Shown piece after piece: positions 13,400 through 52,100 of a stretch of DNA of 64,000 nt. Below the pieces are notes generated by a model. The model was given only the letters and a program-made list of their open reading frames with translations, made no database searches and was not told where the DNA came from. This DNA is from Gerris lacustris (Eukaryota > Arthropoda > Insecta > Hemiptera > Gerridae), in assembly GCA_951217055.1 (NCBI GenBank), contig OX578279.1, positions 40,635,610-40,699,609 on the forward strand, written 5' to 3'. The first letter of the stretch is position 1. Each line of letters begins with the position of its first letter. The position numbers were made by a program, and so were the translations under genes.

Positions 13400-13760
13400 G
13401 TGGTTTATTTTGTCGTTCGGAACAATGTGCATAACTCTGTTAATGAAAAAAAAGGTTTGTCTCGTCGAATAGATAAAATTAGAATTTTTTCCTATCCTAA
13501 AATTCAAATTTTAATTTTAAAGGGCACGTTTACGCGAGCGTTGCGCACGAACGCTTGGGCAGACAACGTTGTCCGGCAAACTCGTTCTGAGCATTGGTAA
13601 AATGAACATGTGCACAAAATTTCATCAAAATCGGTCAACTTGTACTCAAGTTATCGTCATATTATGTTTCAGACACACCGTCAAATACGTAGCATATTTT
13701 GTTGAATAAAATTTAGGAAGCTCGCTATGTTCGCTTCAATTAAACTCGTGATTTATGAAA
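13400..13760 (-). repeat. dispersed repeat R1, partial copy
   Basis: The copy contains the R1 block running from the GTCTCGTCGAATAGAT region through ACGCGAGCGTTGCGC to ATTTCATCAAAATCGGTCAA and ends in AAGCTCGCTATGTTCGCTTC. It lies between the left subterminal cluster and the gene promoter. Confidence 0.7.
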
Positions 13761-13830
13761 ATGCATTTATTACTTAGAATGCGTTAAAAAAATACTACGT
13801 AAAATGAGTCACTAATAAAAAAGATCATCA

Positions 13831-13915
13831 ACTGTGACTCAGTTGAAGATAAGGCAGGTGCATTTCAAGTCAACTGCGACCAAGTATAAGTACTTTGTCT
13901 TAACTGTGTATCAGT
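13831..13915. promoter_or_regulatory. upstream ACTG-N5-CAGT palindromes
   Basis: Exact copies lie at 13831-13843 and 13903-13915, with near matches starting at 13873 and about 13934. They sit 60-150 bp before the TATA box, so the protein that binds the transposon ends may also control this promoter. Confidence 0.65.
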
Positions 13916-13977
13916 TGAACAAAATACGTCTTCGACTGCCTCCGAGCTGAAGGGCCGGTGGTAGGTGGGGGGAACCC

Positions 13978-14012
13978 TATATAAAGGTTACCCCAGCTGA
14001 ACGGAAGTCATT
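13978..14012 (+). promoter_or_regulatory. core promoter: TATA box and initiator
   Basis: TATATAAA lies at 13978-13985. TCATTC at 14008-14013 puts a candidate start A at 14010, about 32 bp from the first base of the TATA box, which is the normal spacing. A second initiator-like TCAGTT lies at 14015-14020. The first in-frame ATG follows about 90 bases later. The element's palindromes sit directly upstream. Confidence 0.65.
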
Positions 14013-14099
14013 CTTCAGTTGTGCTTCCTACATTACAGATCATTGCTTTAGAGTTCTTTACACTTCTATATCATTTTAATCTTTACATATTGTCTATAT

Positions 14100-34703
<20,604 letters not shown>

Positions 34704-34737
34704 TGCGTAAGGAAACAACATTGTAACAACTGTCATC

Positions 34738-34980
34738 ATGCTATCGTGCCACGATTGTAAACATAGATTCAAATCTGTAAGCGATCTTATAGTTCATATC
34801 AAACGTATGCACCTTGACTTTTCACCAGGGGACAATCTTTCGTTGCGCTGTGGCGAGCCAGGCTGCTACAGAGTATGTGGCAGCTTGTATACCTTGCGTT
34901 ATCATTTAAAGTCTGAACATTGTGCCACTTCTCCAAGTGGTGTCGCGCCCTCTTTAAACAACGTGGTCTGTGAAAGGTGA
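34738..34980 (+). CDS. N-terminal C2H2 zinc-finger part of the transposase gene
   Basis: ATG at 34738 opens 80 codons with two C2H2 fingers. The first is CHDCKHRF...HIKRMH, with ligands C4, C7, H20 and H25. The second is C-x4-C-x12-H-x4-H, with CGEPGC and HLKSEH. Such fingers at the N-terminus of CACTA- and related transposases bind DNA. The frame ends at TGA 34978-34980 only because of the 7-bp duplication GTGAAAG at 34970-34983. Without one copy it reads on into the large downstream frame. The start lies 34 bases after the SAM-gene stop on the same strand, with no promoter between them, so both may come from one transcript or from alternative splicing. Confidence 0.7.
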   Translation: MLSCHDCKHRFKSVSDLIVHIKRMHLDFSPGDNLSLRCGEPGCYRVCGSLYTLRYHLKSEHCATSPSGVAPSLNNVVCER

Positions 34981-34983
34981 AAG
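34970..34983 (+). other. 7-bp tandem duplication causing a frameshift
   Basis: GTGAAAG occurs twice in a row at 34970-34976 and 34977-34983. Seven extra bases shift the frame by one and create the TGA at 34978. Reading with a single copy makes the zinc-finger frame continuous with the transposase frame. Confidence 0.75.
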
Positions 34984-37228
34984 GAATGGGAACGAGGTAG
35001 GAGAAGGTATTAAAGACTCAGAAATAAATATCTCACAAGATGAGACGGTTAATGGGGAAAACTTACGCTTTGATTTTTCGCCCGAAAATTTAAAAAAAAT
35101 ATTTTTAGATACAGCTGCTAAGATGTTTAGCAAGCTACAGGCCAACCCACAAATACCCCTTAATTACATTCAGTTATTTTATAATAGGTATGAAGAATAT
35201 ATGAAAGACTCGTTTTGTTTTGTGTTAAATCGATTTGCAGAAGACAGTGCTAGAGATGGCACTTGTAATCACTTAGGGCCATTCACTGAAACTTTATTAG
35301 GATCCATAACACAGTGCAATGAAACTTTCCGCAGTCAACACCTCCGACTTAATTTTTACACTAATATTGGAACTTACATTCCCCCAAAACAGAAATTTAT
35401 AATGAATCGTCCAGTGGCCGGACGAGGTGGTACAACTAAACTTGGGCCTTGTTTTGCTTCCTTTGTTCCATTGAGAAATGTTTTTAAAAAGGTTTTATCA
35501 ATTCCTGGTCTTTTAAAAGAAATTGATAGTTACATAAATTTTTGCCAAAACTTCCCTTTCCCGATGAATATAATTCAAGGTAGTGCATGGCAGAAAACGT
35601 ACTCAAACCATCATTTAAATGCAAATGAGAAGTTATACCCTCTTACACTTTATTTTGACGATTTTGAAACATCAAATCCCCTTGGTAGTCACTCATCCAT
35701 TCACAAGTTGGGAGCAGTGTACGTATCCATGCCTTGCATTCCGCCAAAATATGCTTCCAAGCTTAACTATATATTCTTGGGTCTTCTGTTTCATTCCTCG
35801 GATAGGGCTGTTTCCAAAGGTAACGAGAAAATATTTGCAAGTGTAATAGACGAGCTAAATTATTTAGCTAATACTGGAGTAGAAATTGCTGTTGACAGTT
35901 TCACTGGCACTGTTAAATTCAGATTAGCTTGTATAACCGGAGATAATTTGGGATTAAACTCGATCCTGGGCTTTACCGAAAGTTTTAGCGCCTCTCATTA
36001 CTGCCGGATATGTAAAGGAGGCAAACGTGAGCTAGCTAAGCTTACGCGTGAGAAATCAGATTTTCTTAGAAATATGGAAAATTACAATGAGGACTTGCAA
36101 AGTGATAACGTTTCAGCTACGGGCATTAAGGAAAGGTGTGTCTGGTTAAAAGTCAAAGGTTTTAAGTTATTTCAACATGTAGCTGTAGATATTATGCATG
36201 ATTTATTGGAAGGTGTTTGTCAATATGTTATGACCCTTGTGATAAATTCTTTAATAAGAGATAAACTATTCTCTTTGAATTACTTGAACGATCACATCGT
36301 TTTGTTTGATTATGGCCCAGATTCAGGCTCAAAGCCTCAACCTTTGGTCTGGCAATCTGGTGGAATAAAATGGAGAATGTCATCAGCAGAATGCTTGACA
36401 TTCCTTAGGTATTTCTCACTATTTGTAGGAACAAAAATCCCATTGGGCAATAAATATTGGGCTTTGTTTTTGCTTTTGAGGCGAATAATGTCCACTTGTA
36501 TGACGGATGCCGTGTCTCCCTACCTTCCTGAGAACCTGGCTCAATATGTAAGTGATTTCAATAAACTGTACTTGAAATTATCTTGTCGTGATAGGTTACA
36601 ACCGAAATTTCACAACTTGATACATTATCCTTCAATGTTAAAAAAATTTGGCCCTTTGAGACCTTTGTGGTCTATGAGGTTTGAGGCAAAACATAGAATA
36701 CTTAAAGTGGCTGCTCGAGCCACAGGCAATAGGATAAATATAACAAAAACCATTAGCGTGCGTCATCAATTGCAGTTAAACGACATGCTCCTGGCTAATA
36801 CACTCCCTGATACATTTAAACCGGCCAAATATCACAAATTATGTCCCTCTCTGTTGTGCGCCCTAAAAACAAAATTTAAATTGCCATCCTGTAACACCCT
36901 ATATGGTGTCGTTAGTGTGGAGTTGGAAGGTATAGTGTACCGACCAAACCAACTTATTTGCATTGGCTTGGATGAAGAACGATTTAATTTGCCCAAATTC
37001 TTTTATATTGAACATATTTACATAGATAGTAAGACCCAAAATATTTTTTTAACCGGAAAAGAAATGTTTACGATTGACTTTGATGATCACTTCTTTGCCT
37101 ATGAAGTCGAGGAAGGGAGACTCGACATGTCCTATAGACTTCAGGATACATGCTTCATCTTCCCAAATCTAATGTGTTCATTGCCCAATGGGAAAATATA
37201 TGTGGTTTTTAGAAATTCCATAGATTAG
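34970..37228 (+). CDS. TNP2-like DDE transposase, main body
   Basis: A single uninterrupted frame of about 752 codons. Three blocks look catalytic (numbered from 34970): TGDNLGLNSILGF with Asp about 325; DIMHDLLEGV with Asp about 407/411; and PLWSMRFEAKHRI with Glu about 572. Spacing and the MHDLLEG and RFEAKH strings fit TNP2-like transposases of the CACTA group and related animal proteins. SHYCRICKGG after the first block is a likely zinc knuckle. The listed start is not an ATG; the first internal ATG is near 35122, and the real start is probably 34738 upstream of the frameshift. Apart from the 7-bp duplication the coding region looks intact, which implies recent activity. Function is cut-and-paste transposition in the nucleus, inferred from family. 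Confidence 0.78.
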   Translation: MKGERNGNEVGEGIKDSEINISQDETVNGENLRFDFSPENLKKIFLDTAAKMFSKLQANPQIPLNYIQLFYNRYEEYMKDSFCFVLNRFAEDSARDGTCNHLGPFTETLLGSITQCNETFRSQHLRLNFYTNIGTYIPPKQKFIMNRPVAGRGGTTKLGPCFASFVPLRNVFKKVLSIPGLLKEIDSYINFCQNFPFPMNIIQGSAWQKTYSNHHLNANEKLYPLTLYFDDFETSNPLGSHSSIHKLGAVYVSMPCIPPKYASKLNYIFLGLLFHSSDRAVSKGNEKIFASVIDELNYLANTGVEIAVDSFTGTVKFRLACITGDNLGLNSILGFTESFSASHYCRICKGGKRELAKLTREKSDFLRNMENYNEDLQSDNVSATGIKERCVWLKVKGFKLFQHVAVDIMHDLLEGVCQYVMTLVINSLIRDKLFSLNYLNDHIVLFDYGPDSGSKPQPLVWQSGGIKWRMSSAECLTFLRYFSLFVGTKIPLGNKYWALFLLLRRIMSTCMTDAVSPYLPENLAQYVSDFNKLYLKLSCRDRLQPKFHNLIHYPSMLKKFGPLRPLWSMRFEAKHRILKVAARATGNRINITKTISVRHQLQLNDMLLANTLPDTFKPAKYHKLCPSLLCALKTKFKLPSCNTLYGVVSVELEGIVYRPNQLICIGLDEERFNLPKFFYIEHIYIDSKTQNIFLTGKEMFTIDFDDHFFAYEVEEGRLDMSYRLQDTCFIFPNLMCSLPNGKIYVVFRNSID

Positions 37229-37416
37229 TAATTGATACATTAAGTGTCTTCTTAGTGTACATAATTATTAAGAGCAATGTAACCTAATATTTCAAATGTA
37301 TAACAAAATTAACAAAATGGTTATGAATAATATTTTTATCTTTAAATAAGAAAAGATAAGGTCACAAGAATTACAATGAATAGTAATTGTGATCAAACTA
37401 TTCAATTATTAGAATG

Positions 37417-37422
37417 AATAAA
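37417..37422 (+). terminator. polyadenylation signal AATAAA
   Basis: AATAAA lies 189 bp after the transposase stop codon in AT-rich sequence, the first full signal on this strand after the gene. Confidence 0.5.
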
Positions 37423-37516
37423 AATATAATTTTGCACCACAAATGATAAATATGTTAATTATTGTAAGACTATTACAAAGTAAAATCAACAGATGTTTGT
37501 AAAGCTATTAAATATG

Positions 37517-38400
<884 letters not shown>

Positions 38401-38934
38401 TTGAAATTTATACCTCTATTATTTAACTTACATGAATGCATATATATATATATATATATATTGGATTTTAATTAAATTTTATTTTATACTTATGTTGGAC
38501 GTAATATATAATTGTAAATTTGTATTCATAAAAATAATAATAATAAAATTTTTTATGTAAAATCAAATCTGCCTCTTACATGTTTTTCTTCTAATTTAAA
38601 ATATTACAATTATTTTTAAAGTCCTAATTTTAGGACTTAAGAATTAAGTAATATTTTAATAATACAGCAGCAGCTTAGATGAAAATAAAGGTTGTATGCA
38701 GTCGGGGGTAAGCATTGGCGTAACGCCTGCTCTACTGTTCCCAAATCTGGAGCAGTTGTGTTCCCAAATTTGGAGCAGTTAAGCAGAAGCTAAAGCTTAC
38801 TCTCTCGACAGCATACCACCTTATATTTCATCTGGGCTGCAGCTGAAAGTATTCCCCTTTCCAACCAAACTTCAGTCGACACAACTGCTGTGTAGCAGTT
38901 GAAGTACAACTGCCAAGAAGTATAATACTACTGT

Positions 38935-39400
38935 GGCCTAGTAAGTAATAGTAAGAAGTAATATATTACGCTGCATAGCAGTTGCAATTAAACTGACAAG
39001 CAGTACAATACTACTGTGGTCTAGTATAAGAAATAATATATTACGCTGCATAGCAGTAGCAATTAAACTGACAAGCAGTACAATACTACTGTGGTCTAGT
39101 ATAAGAAATAATATATTACGCTGCATAACAGTTGCAATTAAACTGACTAGCAGTACAATACTGCTGTGGGCTGGTATAATAAATAGAATATTACGCTGCA
39201 TAGCGGTAGAAAATTGAGGGAGGCAGTTGAAATTCAACTGACTAGAAGTACAATACTGCTGTAGGCTGGTACAATAAATAAAATATTACGCTGCATAGCG
39301 GTAGAAAATTGAGGGAGGCAGTTGAAATTCAACTGACTAGAAGTACAATACTGCTGTAGGCTGGTACAATAAATAAAATATTACGCTGCATAGCGGTAGA
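38935..39400 (+). repeat. right subterminal tandem repeat, six units of 75-95 bp
   Basis: TTACGCTGCATAGC begins units at about 38966, 39041, 39116, 39191, 39286 and 39381. Each unit contains a CTGCATAGCAGT-type half palindrome, a one-base variant of the ACTG-N5-CAGT motif, so the array multiplies likely binding sites. Confidence 0.88.
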
Positions 39401-39414
39401 AATTTACTTGTTTG

Positions 39415-39534
39415 ACTGATTCACAGTTCAAAATGAACGTGAACGTGACGCTTGGACTGCACCATTGGACTGCGTCACAGTTGAAAATGAACGTGAATAT
39501 GTCTTTCGACTGCTCCATTCGACTGCTACACAGT
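39415..39534. promoter_or_regulatory. right subterminal ACTG-N5-CAGT palindrome cluster
   Basis: Exact copies at 39415-39427, 39469-39481 and 39522-39534 are spaced about 54 bp apart within a repeat that also contains AAAATGAACGTGAA. Near matches continue at about 39578 and 39656. The cluster mirrors the left end 250-370 bp inside the CACTA terminus. Confidence 0.75.
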
Positions 39535-40124
39535 CAAAAATGAACGTGAATGTGTCACATTCACCTACTCTATTCGGTTGCCTCGCAGTATAGCGTTACA
39601 CTAAGTTTCAGCATAAAAAGTATCGATATATCGAAATGTTCGATATATACACTCAGCTGAGTCACAGTATAATGGCCGCAGTATAGACTTCGACTGGAAG
39701 ACCTCCTACGTTCAACCTTATTTACACGCAGCATCATTTCGACTGCGTATAAGTCGAAAAAAGTCCTTTTTTTCTCTCAGTGCCTCATATTCAATTTCAC
39801 CTCAGAAATGCATAAAAGCGCTGTTTTGAGAGGTCATATTTTCAAAATTTTCCCGGACCCCCCGCCATAGATCCCCCCCCCCCCAATAATTAACTACAGA
39901 CAACGCCCATGACTTACAGTAAGATATTGTATAACGAATACGTTCTAAAACAGTTATTGTTACTTGGAAAGGGGGATTTTTTTTTGGGAGGGGGGGAGCT
40001 GCTTTGTTAAATAAGTAATTTCCTTTTCTTGTCACCACTACGAATCTCCCCCCCCCCCCAATCTAAACTGACTTAGAATGTGCCCCCACCAGACCTAGCC
40101 GCTGGATACGCCACTGGTGCACAA

Positions 40125-40475
40125 CCTGGTTGACGTAACGTGACAGCGACATGTTTACTTTTCAAATAAAAATGGATTTGTGTTTTGTATATGTATAAAA
40201 ATAATAAATGTTAGTTTTTGTTCCACGTATCTTAGAGCTAAATTATTATCTTCTACATTATAATACCACCTACAATTTAAATAATAAAATAAAATATATA
40301 AAAATAATGATTTTTTTAAATGATAATAAAAAAATCAGTTAGTTCAAAACGGTCACCCATCCAAGTACTGACCACGCCCAATACTGCTTCTTTATGCTGC
40401 TTCGCAGCAGGGGAAGCCACTTTAGTAGCCTCCGAAGTGAGGAAAGGCTCCGAGGTACTCCAACCCGATTTTTTT
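40125..40475 (-). mobile_element. 5S-rRNA-derived retroelement copy A, 5' part
   Basis: On the minus strand GTCAGTACTTGGATGGGTGACCG (40350-40372) is an almost exact 5S rRNA box-C region, preceded by AAGAAGCAG. The head (about 40372-40470) aligns with copy B (GCTGCGAAGCAGC, ACTAAAGTGGC, GAGGTAC). This part is the continuation of 11390-12037 beyond the large insertion. Copy A keeps about 250 bp that copy B lacks. Confidence 0.75.
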
Positions 40476-40479
40476 AAAT

Positions 40480-45860
<5,381 letters not shown>

Positions 45861-45863
45861 AGA

Positions 45864-46100
45864 TTAATGCCATCTTTATCAAGAGAAGAGGTACGAACTA
45901 ACATACAGCAAGTTTATTTTTTTCTGTATTTATTATTTAAATCTAACAATCGTAGATAAAGTACGGTACGCAACTCGTGCGAAAACGGCATTTTGCATTG
46001 CTCGTGTGGTTTTACTACCCTCGCTGTCGCTTGGGTGCAAACTCCACACTCGCATGCGAAATGCTACTTTCCGCACTCGACGCGTAATGTACTATTATAG
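45864..46100 (+). repeat. repeat R2, 3' part
   Basis: Nearly identical to 21438-21675, from TTAATGCCATCTTTATCAAG to CGCGTAATGTACTATTA. The promoter part found in the other two copies is missing. It lies outside the giant transposon, so R2 is genome-wide. Confidence 0.8.
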
Positions 46101-46104
46101 CTGC

Positions 46105-49100
46105 TCATAAATTCTAGCTTAGATACGATGTGATCAGTCAATTTCAATGAGGTCAAAAGTGCTCTTTTACCACTTATTTGTTGGTCAGTAAATTAAAGAG
46201 GTACAACACCCTGAATGAACAATCCATAATCGTGCAGTCAGTAAATTCAATTAATGAACGTACGACATCTCCACATAGCTAATAGTTTCGTCAGTAAACT
46301 TAGAGAGATAGAACAGTGTCACGTGTGGTTTGCTCCTGTTGCTTATCCGCCCTTATTTTAATCTCTAAAAACATTCAGATGACTTTACCAAGGACGGAAG
46401 GTTAACTGAATAAATTAGTTGAGTGGTCTTAGGAAGGCATCTATTGTTCAAAGTTTTTAAGACAAGACTAATAAGAAAACAATAATTACATTTAAAAAAA
46501 TCTACTACATTTTATTAACAATCTTTATAATTGATTAGTTATGGATAAATAAGGACAGGGTGATTAGGGATTGGGTTCAAGGTGAGTTAAAAGCTTATTG
46601 TGAATTATCGAGAACAAATTATTATTTTCAATATCGTACTCTAGTGAAGAGAAGAAAAAAAGGAAACGGGATCCATCAGTCACGACAAAGACTTACAAAG
46701 ATTTTTACTGATTTGGGTTTTTAGTTAAATGAGACAATATAAAAGGTCATCGTCATCTTAAACAAAAAAAGAGGTTAGGTTTGTTGTGACGCAAGATCTT
46801 TTAAGAAGGAGGTACAGAATGTTAAAGACTGGTAAGGCTAAGCGAAGATGCGTCCTATTGTTAGTTTTTAAACAATCGAGCCGAACCTCCAGTGAATTCG
46901 GGATGAATCTTGTGAACGGAATCTTCTTTTTCTAAACAGTTACCTTATGCCTTTATTGGGAAAGAACATTTGCATAGCGCCTTGAGCTAAGACGATTAGG
47001 GAAATAAGCCGTTCCTTAACGCATTAAGGGGCCTCGTTTAGCAAGATGACAGGTAAAGGATGCTATCTATCTATCTAGGTGCATTCCAAAACAGTATTTC
47101 GTGTTAAGGTACACTTTAGGATTAGGCATTATACGGGTTTATTTGTTCATTTCTATTTAACATATTGAGGATTAATCTTAAAAAGAGATCTAAACAATAC
47201 TTAAAGTGATTTTTACATTTTCTTTCCGTGTATCAGTACACTATTTGTACTACGAAGACTATTTGTAAACAGTAAACAAATAGTAAACAGTAAAAAAACA
47301 GAGAGCTCACGATTGCCAACAGAATTTTCTTTGTTTTTATAAATTATTTTCAACAACTTTTATACTTTATAAGCTTATACTGTATACTTTAGTAGGCGCT
47401 TTAAAATGATATCATTGTTTCTCTATAAAAGTCTTTGCAGCTTGTTTACCTTTTTTTATATTCAAGTTTACGAGTAGATAATAATCGCTACCTTGCCTTT
47501 AATGTATGCCTAGCAGGTATATTTTTCTTTCACTTTTTATACTTGCGTCTTTTGACAACTTTTGACAAACAATGGGTAACATTTTATCACTGCCAACTAG
47601 CTTAAAAGGAAGTATTAGCTTATTATAATAAAAATATAATACCTCTCGTGAATTTACAATGAGTTAAAGAATAATAAATTGTCAAAAAAATAAGTATAAG
47701 ATTGAAGATTATATTCAAGTTTTTTAGTGGTTGAGCTTAGGAATTTTAATTTAATTATTATCTTTTTATTTTTGTTTCATAAAAAGTATATACAGTATAA
47801 CATATAAACAGTATAACTATAGAAGTATATGCATAATTAACATTCAGAGTATTCGCTATTTCCATACCAAGACTCATCTTATCGGCATTAAGTAACTATC
47901 AATATAAAATGTGTCGTATATGTGCTTAATTTGTAATCTACATTTTGCCACAACAAAATTGACTAGTGTTTTATTACCTCAAAATCTTTTAAACAAACTG
48001 CTGGATATAAGTATTAGTATAAATAAAAATGTATAAAAAAGTAATATTCCTACTAAAACTAAATTAATAATCACATAATATGTGAAATATTATGTTAATA
48101 TCATTATATGATATTATATTAAAAGAACTGAATTATTGATTTATTTATAATTATCGGCTCAACTAGCATTTCATCTTCTAACTTAGTTTATTTGAATTCA
48201 ATAAGAGATTCAATAAGTTATTGTCTGTTAAAAGATTGATTTAGTAAGCGGTGTATTGAGCAATTCATTATAAATGAGCAGCCTCATGTATGTTTTTTTT
48301 TTTGTAAAATATATTATGTTTCTCTCTTGAAAAAGGTGTTTACTGATTTTAAATGCCTAGCGAAATAAAATATTAAACGTAACTAACCGGGTATGGGAAG
48401 ATAAATAACAAATTAATTTTGAAATAAAAATATGTGATAGTTAAAAGTCATAACAGTAGTTAGTCTTTTTCACAACAATCCACATCAAGTTATAGAGAAA
48501 ACAAACTTTCAGATAGTAAAAACAAGTAAATAAATAAAAGAAAACATTAACTAGTATATGTTTCCTAATGAAGAGTTCCCCATAAATAGTCAAACTGGTT
48601 GTTACTTGTGCAAGCGGTCTCGCTTCAAAAGAACATTATGGCTCCAAAAGGCTTTCCCTCCTCTTACTTGATTCCTTGTGTTAAATGCAACTATAACTTT
48701 TAAAAACTATGAGACATTAGACACATTGTTAGAAACTTTTACCGGAAACATATAAAAGTTTTTATACGTTCTTAGGATTGATTTATACTTGTTTTTTTGT
48801 TTGTTTTTTTCAAGCAATCACTCTTACCTAATAAGATAAGTGTTAATTAATGATTGCGCTAAGGTCTTAAATATTATCAGAAAGAAAAATTAATGTCATT
48901 TCGCTCAATTTTTTGTATCTTAAATAATACTTTAAAACTTAAAGACTATACTTATGCTATTTTACTTTGTAAATCTGACATCTCAGATTAGCCAACCTAT
49001 GTGAAGGCAAAAATAAAACCACTAGGCAGTTATCTTAAGGTAATCCAGTGATATTTTTGTTTGCCTAGTTGGCCCAACCTACCGCCAAATTCTCGAGCCC

Positions 49101-52100
49101 TCATTGGCTCACATCCCTCATTGGCTCACATTAGGCATGAATATGCCCCGGAGTGGGGCGAAATATAGCCAAATTTAAGAAATATTCACCTTATTGTTTA
49201 TTACTACCCTTGATCGACCCACATAAAAACGAAGCTCACATCCCGTTTTTTCCCGCGCTGTCAGCATAACAAAGTATTACGCCATGAGTAAAGTCTTTAT
49301 CATATTGTTATCATATAGGAATAAAACAAATTAATCCTAACCGGTTTCGTACTTTATTGGCCAGTTATGTGACGATGACCAATTTAATGAGTTAATACCG
49401 GTCTTAATTCATATTTTTATTGTAGTTAGTCAATAATTGGATAAAGGTCTGCACAATATTTTTATTTAGCGAGTTACATCCAAAAAATCGTAACAAATCC
49501 AATTACACTACTCAGAACTTTTTATTATGTTCTCTATCGTTCCACTAGATGTCTGATGACTTTTTTCCACATAATAAGGCTTTAAAATTGAGTTTTCATA
49601 TCGTACATCTGTATCTTTACCTGACATTCTTTATTTTAACAAAAGTTAAAAATCTTTCTATTAAAAATACGGGCGTCATCAATATATAAGTAGTTCTTAA
49701 ATAAATAATCAATCAAAATAATAAATATTTAGAGAGTGGATTATCAAAAATTAATGTTTGGAGGCAAACATAACGATATAGGTTTTCTGGTGAAGACAGC
49801 ATCTTAAAGGATGTGAAGTCTCAAGTTTCGTTCCCGCTACTGGAAGCTAATTCAGAGGTGATATTTTTGTAATTTTGACCCAAAGTCGCAACTAATTGAA
49901 CTGATTTTTTCGATTTAACACTCCTAAAGGTCTCAGTAGTGGAAGGGAAACGTCGGACTCCACATCCACATCCCTAAGACCTCAATCGGAAAGCCTAACT
50001 TGTGATGACTCAACCTTCGCATTAGAGTTCAGACTCAGTCTGAACGAATTTTTTTTTTCTATGAGTTGAATCTTTTATAGGTATGTTCCAAAAATACTCG
50101 GTGGGAACAGTTTACCTATTTATTTTTATTTTTATCGTCCTGATTGAAGCAGACTTATTTTATTCCAGGTCAGATGAATTAACAGCTTTAAACCTCTATC
50201 GCACCAATCATTACGGTGTGGCCTATTTTTTGGCTCCCTAGGAATCGAAATTTTATTATTACTTATTTCTATTGGCATTTGAAGGCAAAAGAAAGTTAGA
50301 AGTTCTAGAAAGAACGCTGTAAACCTCGTATAGAATATTCCTCAACTAATTAGATTTGGTATACTGATAATTAAAAAAGTATGTTATTTTTCAAATAGAT
50401 TAAGTAATCTAAATAAGAAGTTCGAGATTTATAACACATGTAAAATCATCTTCAATGTTTGTCTTGTAGTTTTAATAAGATATTTATTTTTAATTGTGAT
50501 ACTAAGTTTTTAAATTTGGGGTAGGCAAGAACATCTTAATTAAACTTACATTCCATTTCTTGACCTTAAATGGAGAAGAATCCATGTGTCACATCCAGTG
50601 GCGGTTAATTTTTTATTAGAGGGTTCGAACAATATTAAAGGATTTTGGAACAAATCATCAAATAATCTCGACTCGCTCTCTCCTTAAGGAACGTCTTCTA
50701 GACTGACTTATAAGATGTACCATCTCGGATTTGTAATATTTCGACCCATAGAGTCTAATAGCAGGTGTTGATTATTGCTCATTATCGATCATTCGAATCC
50801 CAGTTCCATTCTACGTTTTCTTTCAGTCACGTCGATGTCTGTTCATATAGCTCAGAGCTCCCCTTCACCCCAATCATTTTGATTGAGGGCAGAAGAATAA
50901 GAGAAAAAAAGTGAAACTTTACAATATGACATAATGAACACAAACCTTTCTCTGAATGTTACAATTCACATGTTCGGGTTCCACTATAATACAACACACA
51001 TTGATTTCAAAACGGATGCGAAATGGTTCAATCATCATGTTGAAGCAAAAGAGCAAGTAGCAAATAACTTTTTTTCTTTTTATTATTCTCCAGATATGAA
51101 TTTGTAAGCAAATGTCGATGACAAAATGTTTCACGAGGCTTTAAAATACATTTGTCTCGCTTTCAACTCTTATCTTAAATATCTTTATCCATCTGTTTTA
51201 TGAATATGTACTTTTCTCTATTTTTGTTCCCCTTATATAAGTCTTGCGCAGAAAAGATAAATGGAAATAGTAGTATTATCATAAAATTACTAAACTCTTA
51301 AGAACTTACTGGCAACTTCCGAAGAGTATTGTACAGTACACTTTTTGTGTTCAGCAGCTTAAGGAATTTTATATTTTAATGTTGCTCATATTCTTGATTT
51401 TAAATGCAAAATAAAAATATTCCCGGAAGTTTCTGGCTTTCGTTTTGCCTTACAAGATTACTTTTACAATGAGAGACAGATCTGCTTTTCATTGTTCTAG
51501 ATTGTCTTAGTTCATTCTTTATTTCTATTTTGGTTTCCTGTATTGGTGAGATTGGCCAACTGTAGTCAATATCAACTGTATATTAACGACTTAAAAGTTA
51601 ATTTATTCTCTCATAAATGACTTTTGGTTTTTTTTACGCATTTCCTCTTAACTGCCGTTTGTCCTCACTGTAACCATTCTTGTTTCTTTATTTTTAAACT
51701 TCAGTTTTTCTAATAGCTTTAGTGATTAGTGTCATCCTCTATACCTGGCTATTAATGCTATCTTTCCTCACCTCCCTGTAAACCTAAAAATTGTTTGATT
51801 TTGCCAGGAGTTGAATATTTATTTTTATCTTTATCAAACTTAAGGTTATAAAAGAACGAAAGAATCAACCTCGTAACACCCGCTCTATACGCTCAATAAC
51901 ACCTTTAAAAATTAAACCAGATAGTCAGAGTTTGATGAATGGCACCAAAATTAGTCTCAACACTGATAGTATTAATATTTTTGTCATAATCATACGTTTA
52001 TCAGATTGTATTGATATTAAGGTCCGTAGACAAAGCCGAGGACCCATATAATTCCATGTCTGGCGTTTATCTTCGAAAGTGCCAAGAAAATCATTTGAAA

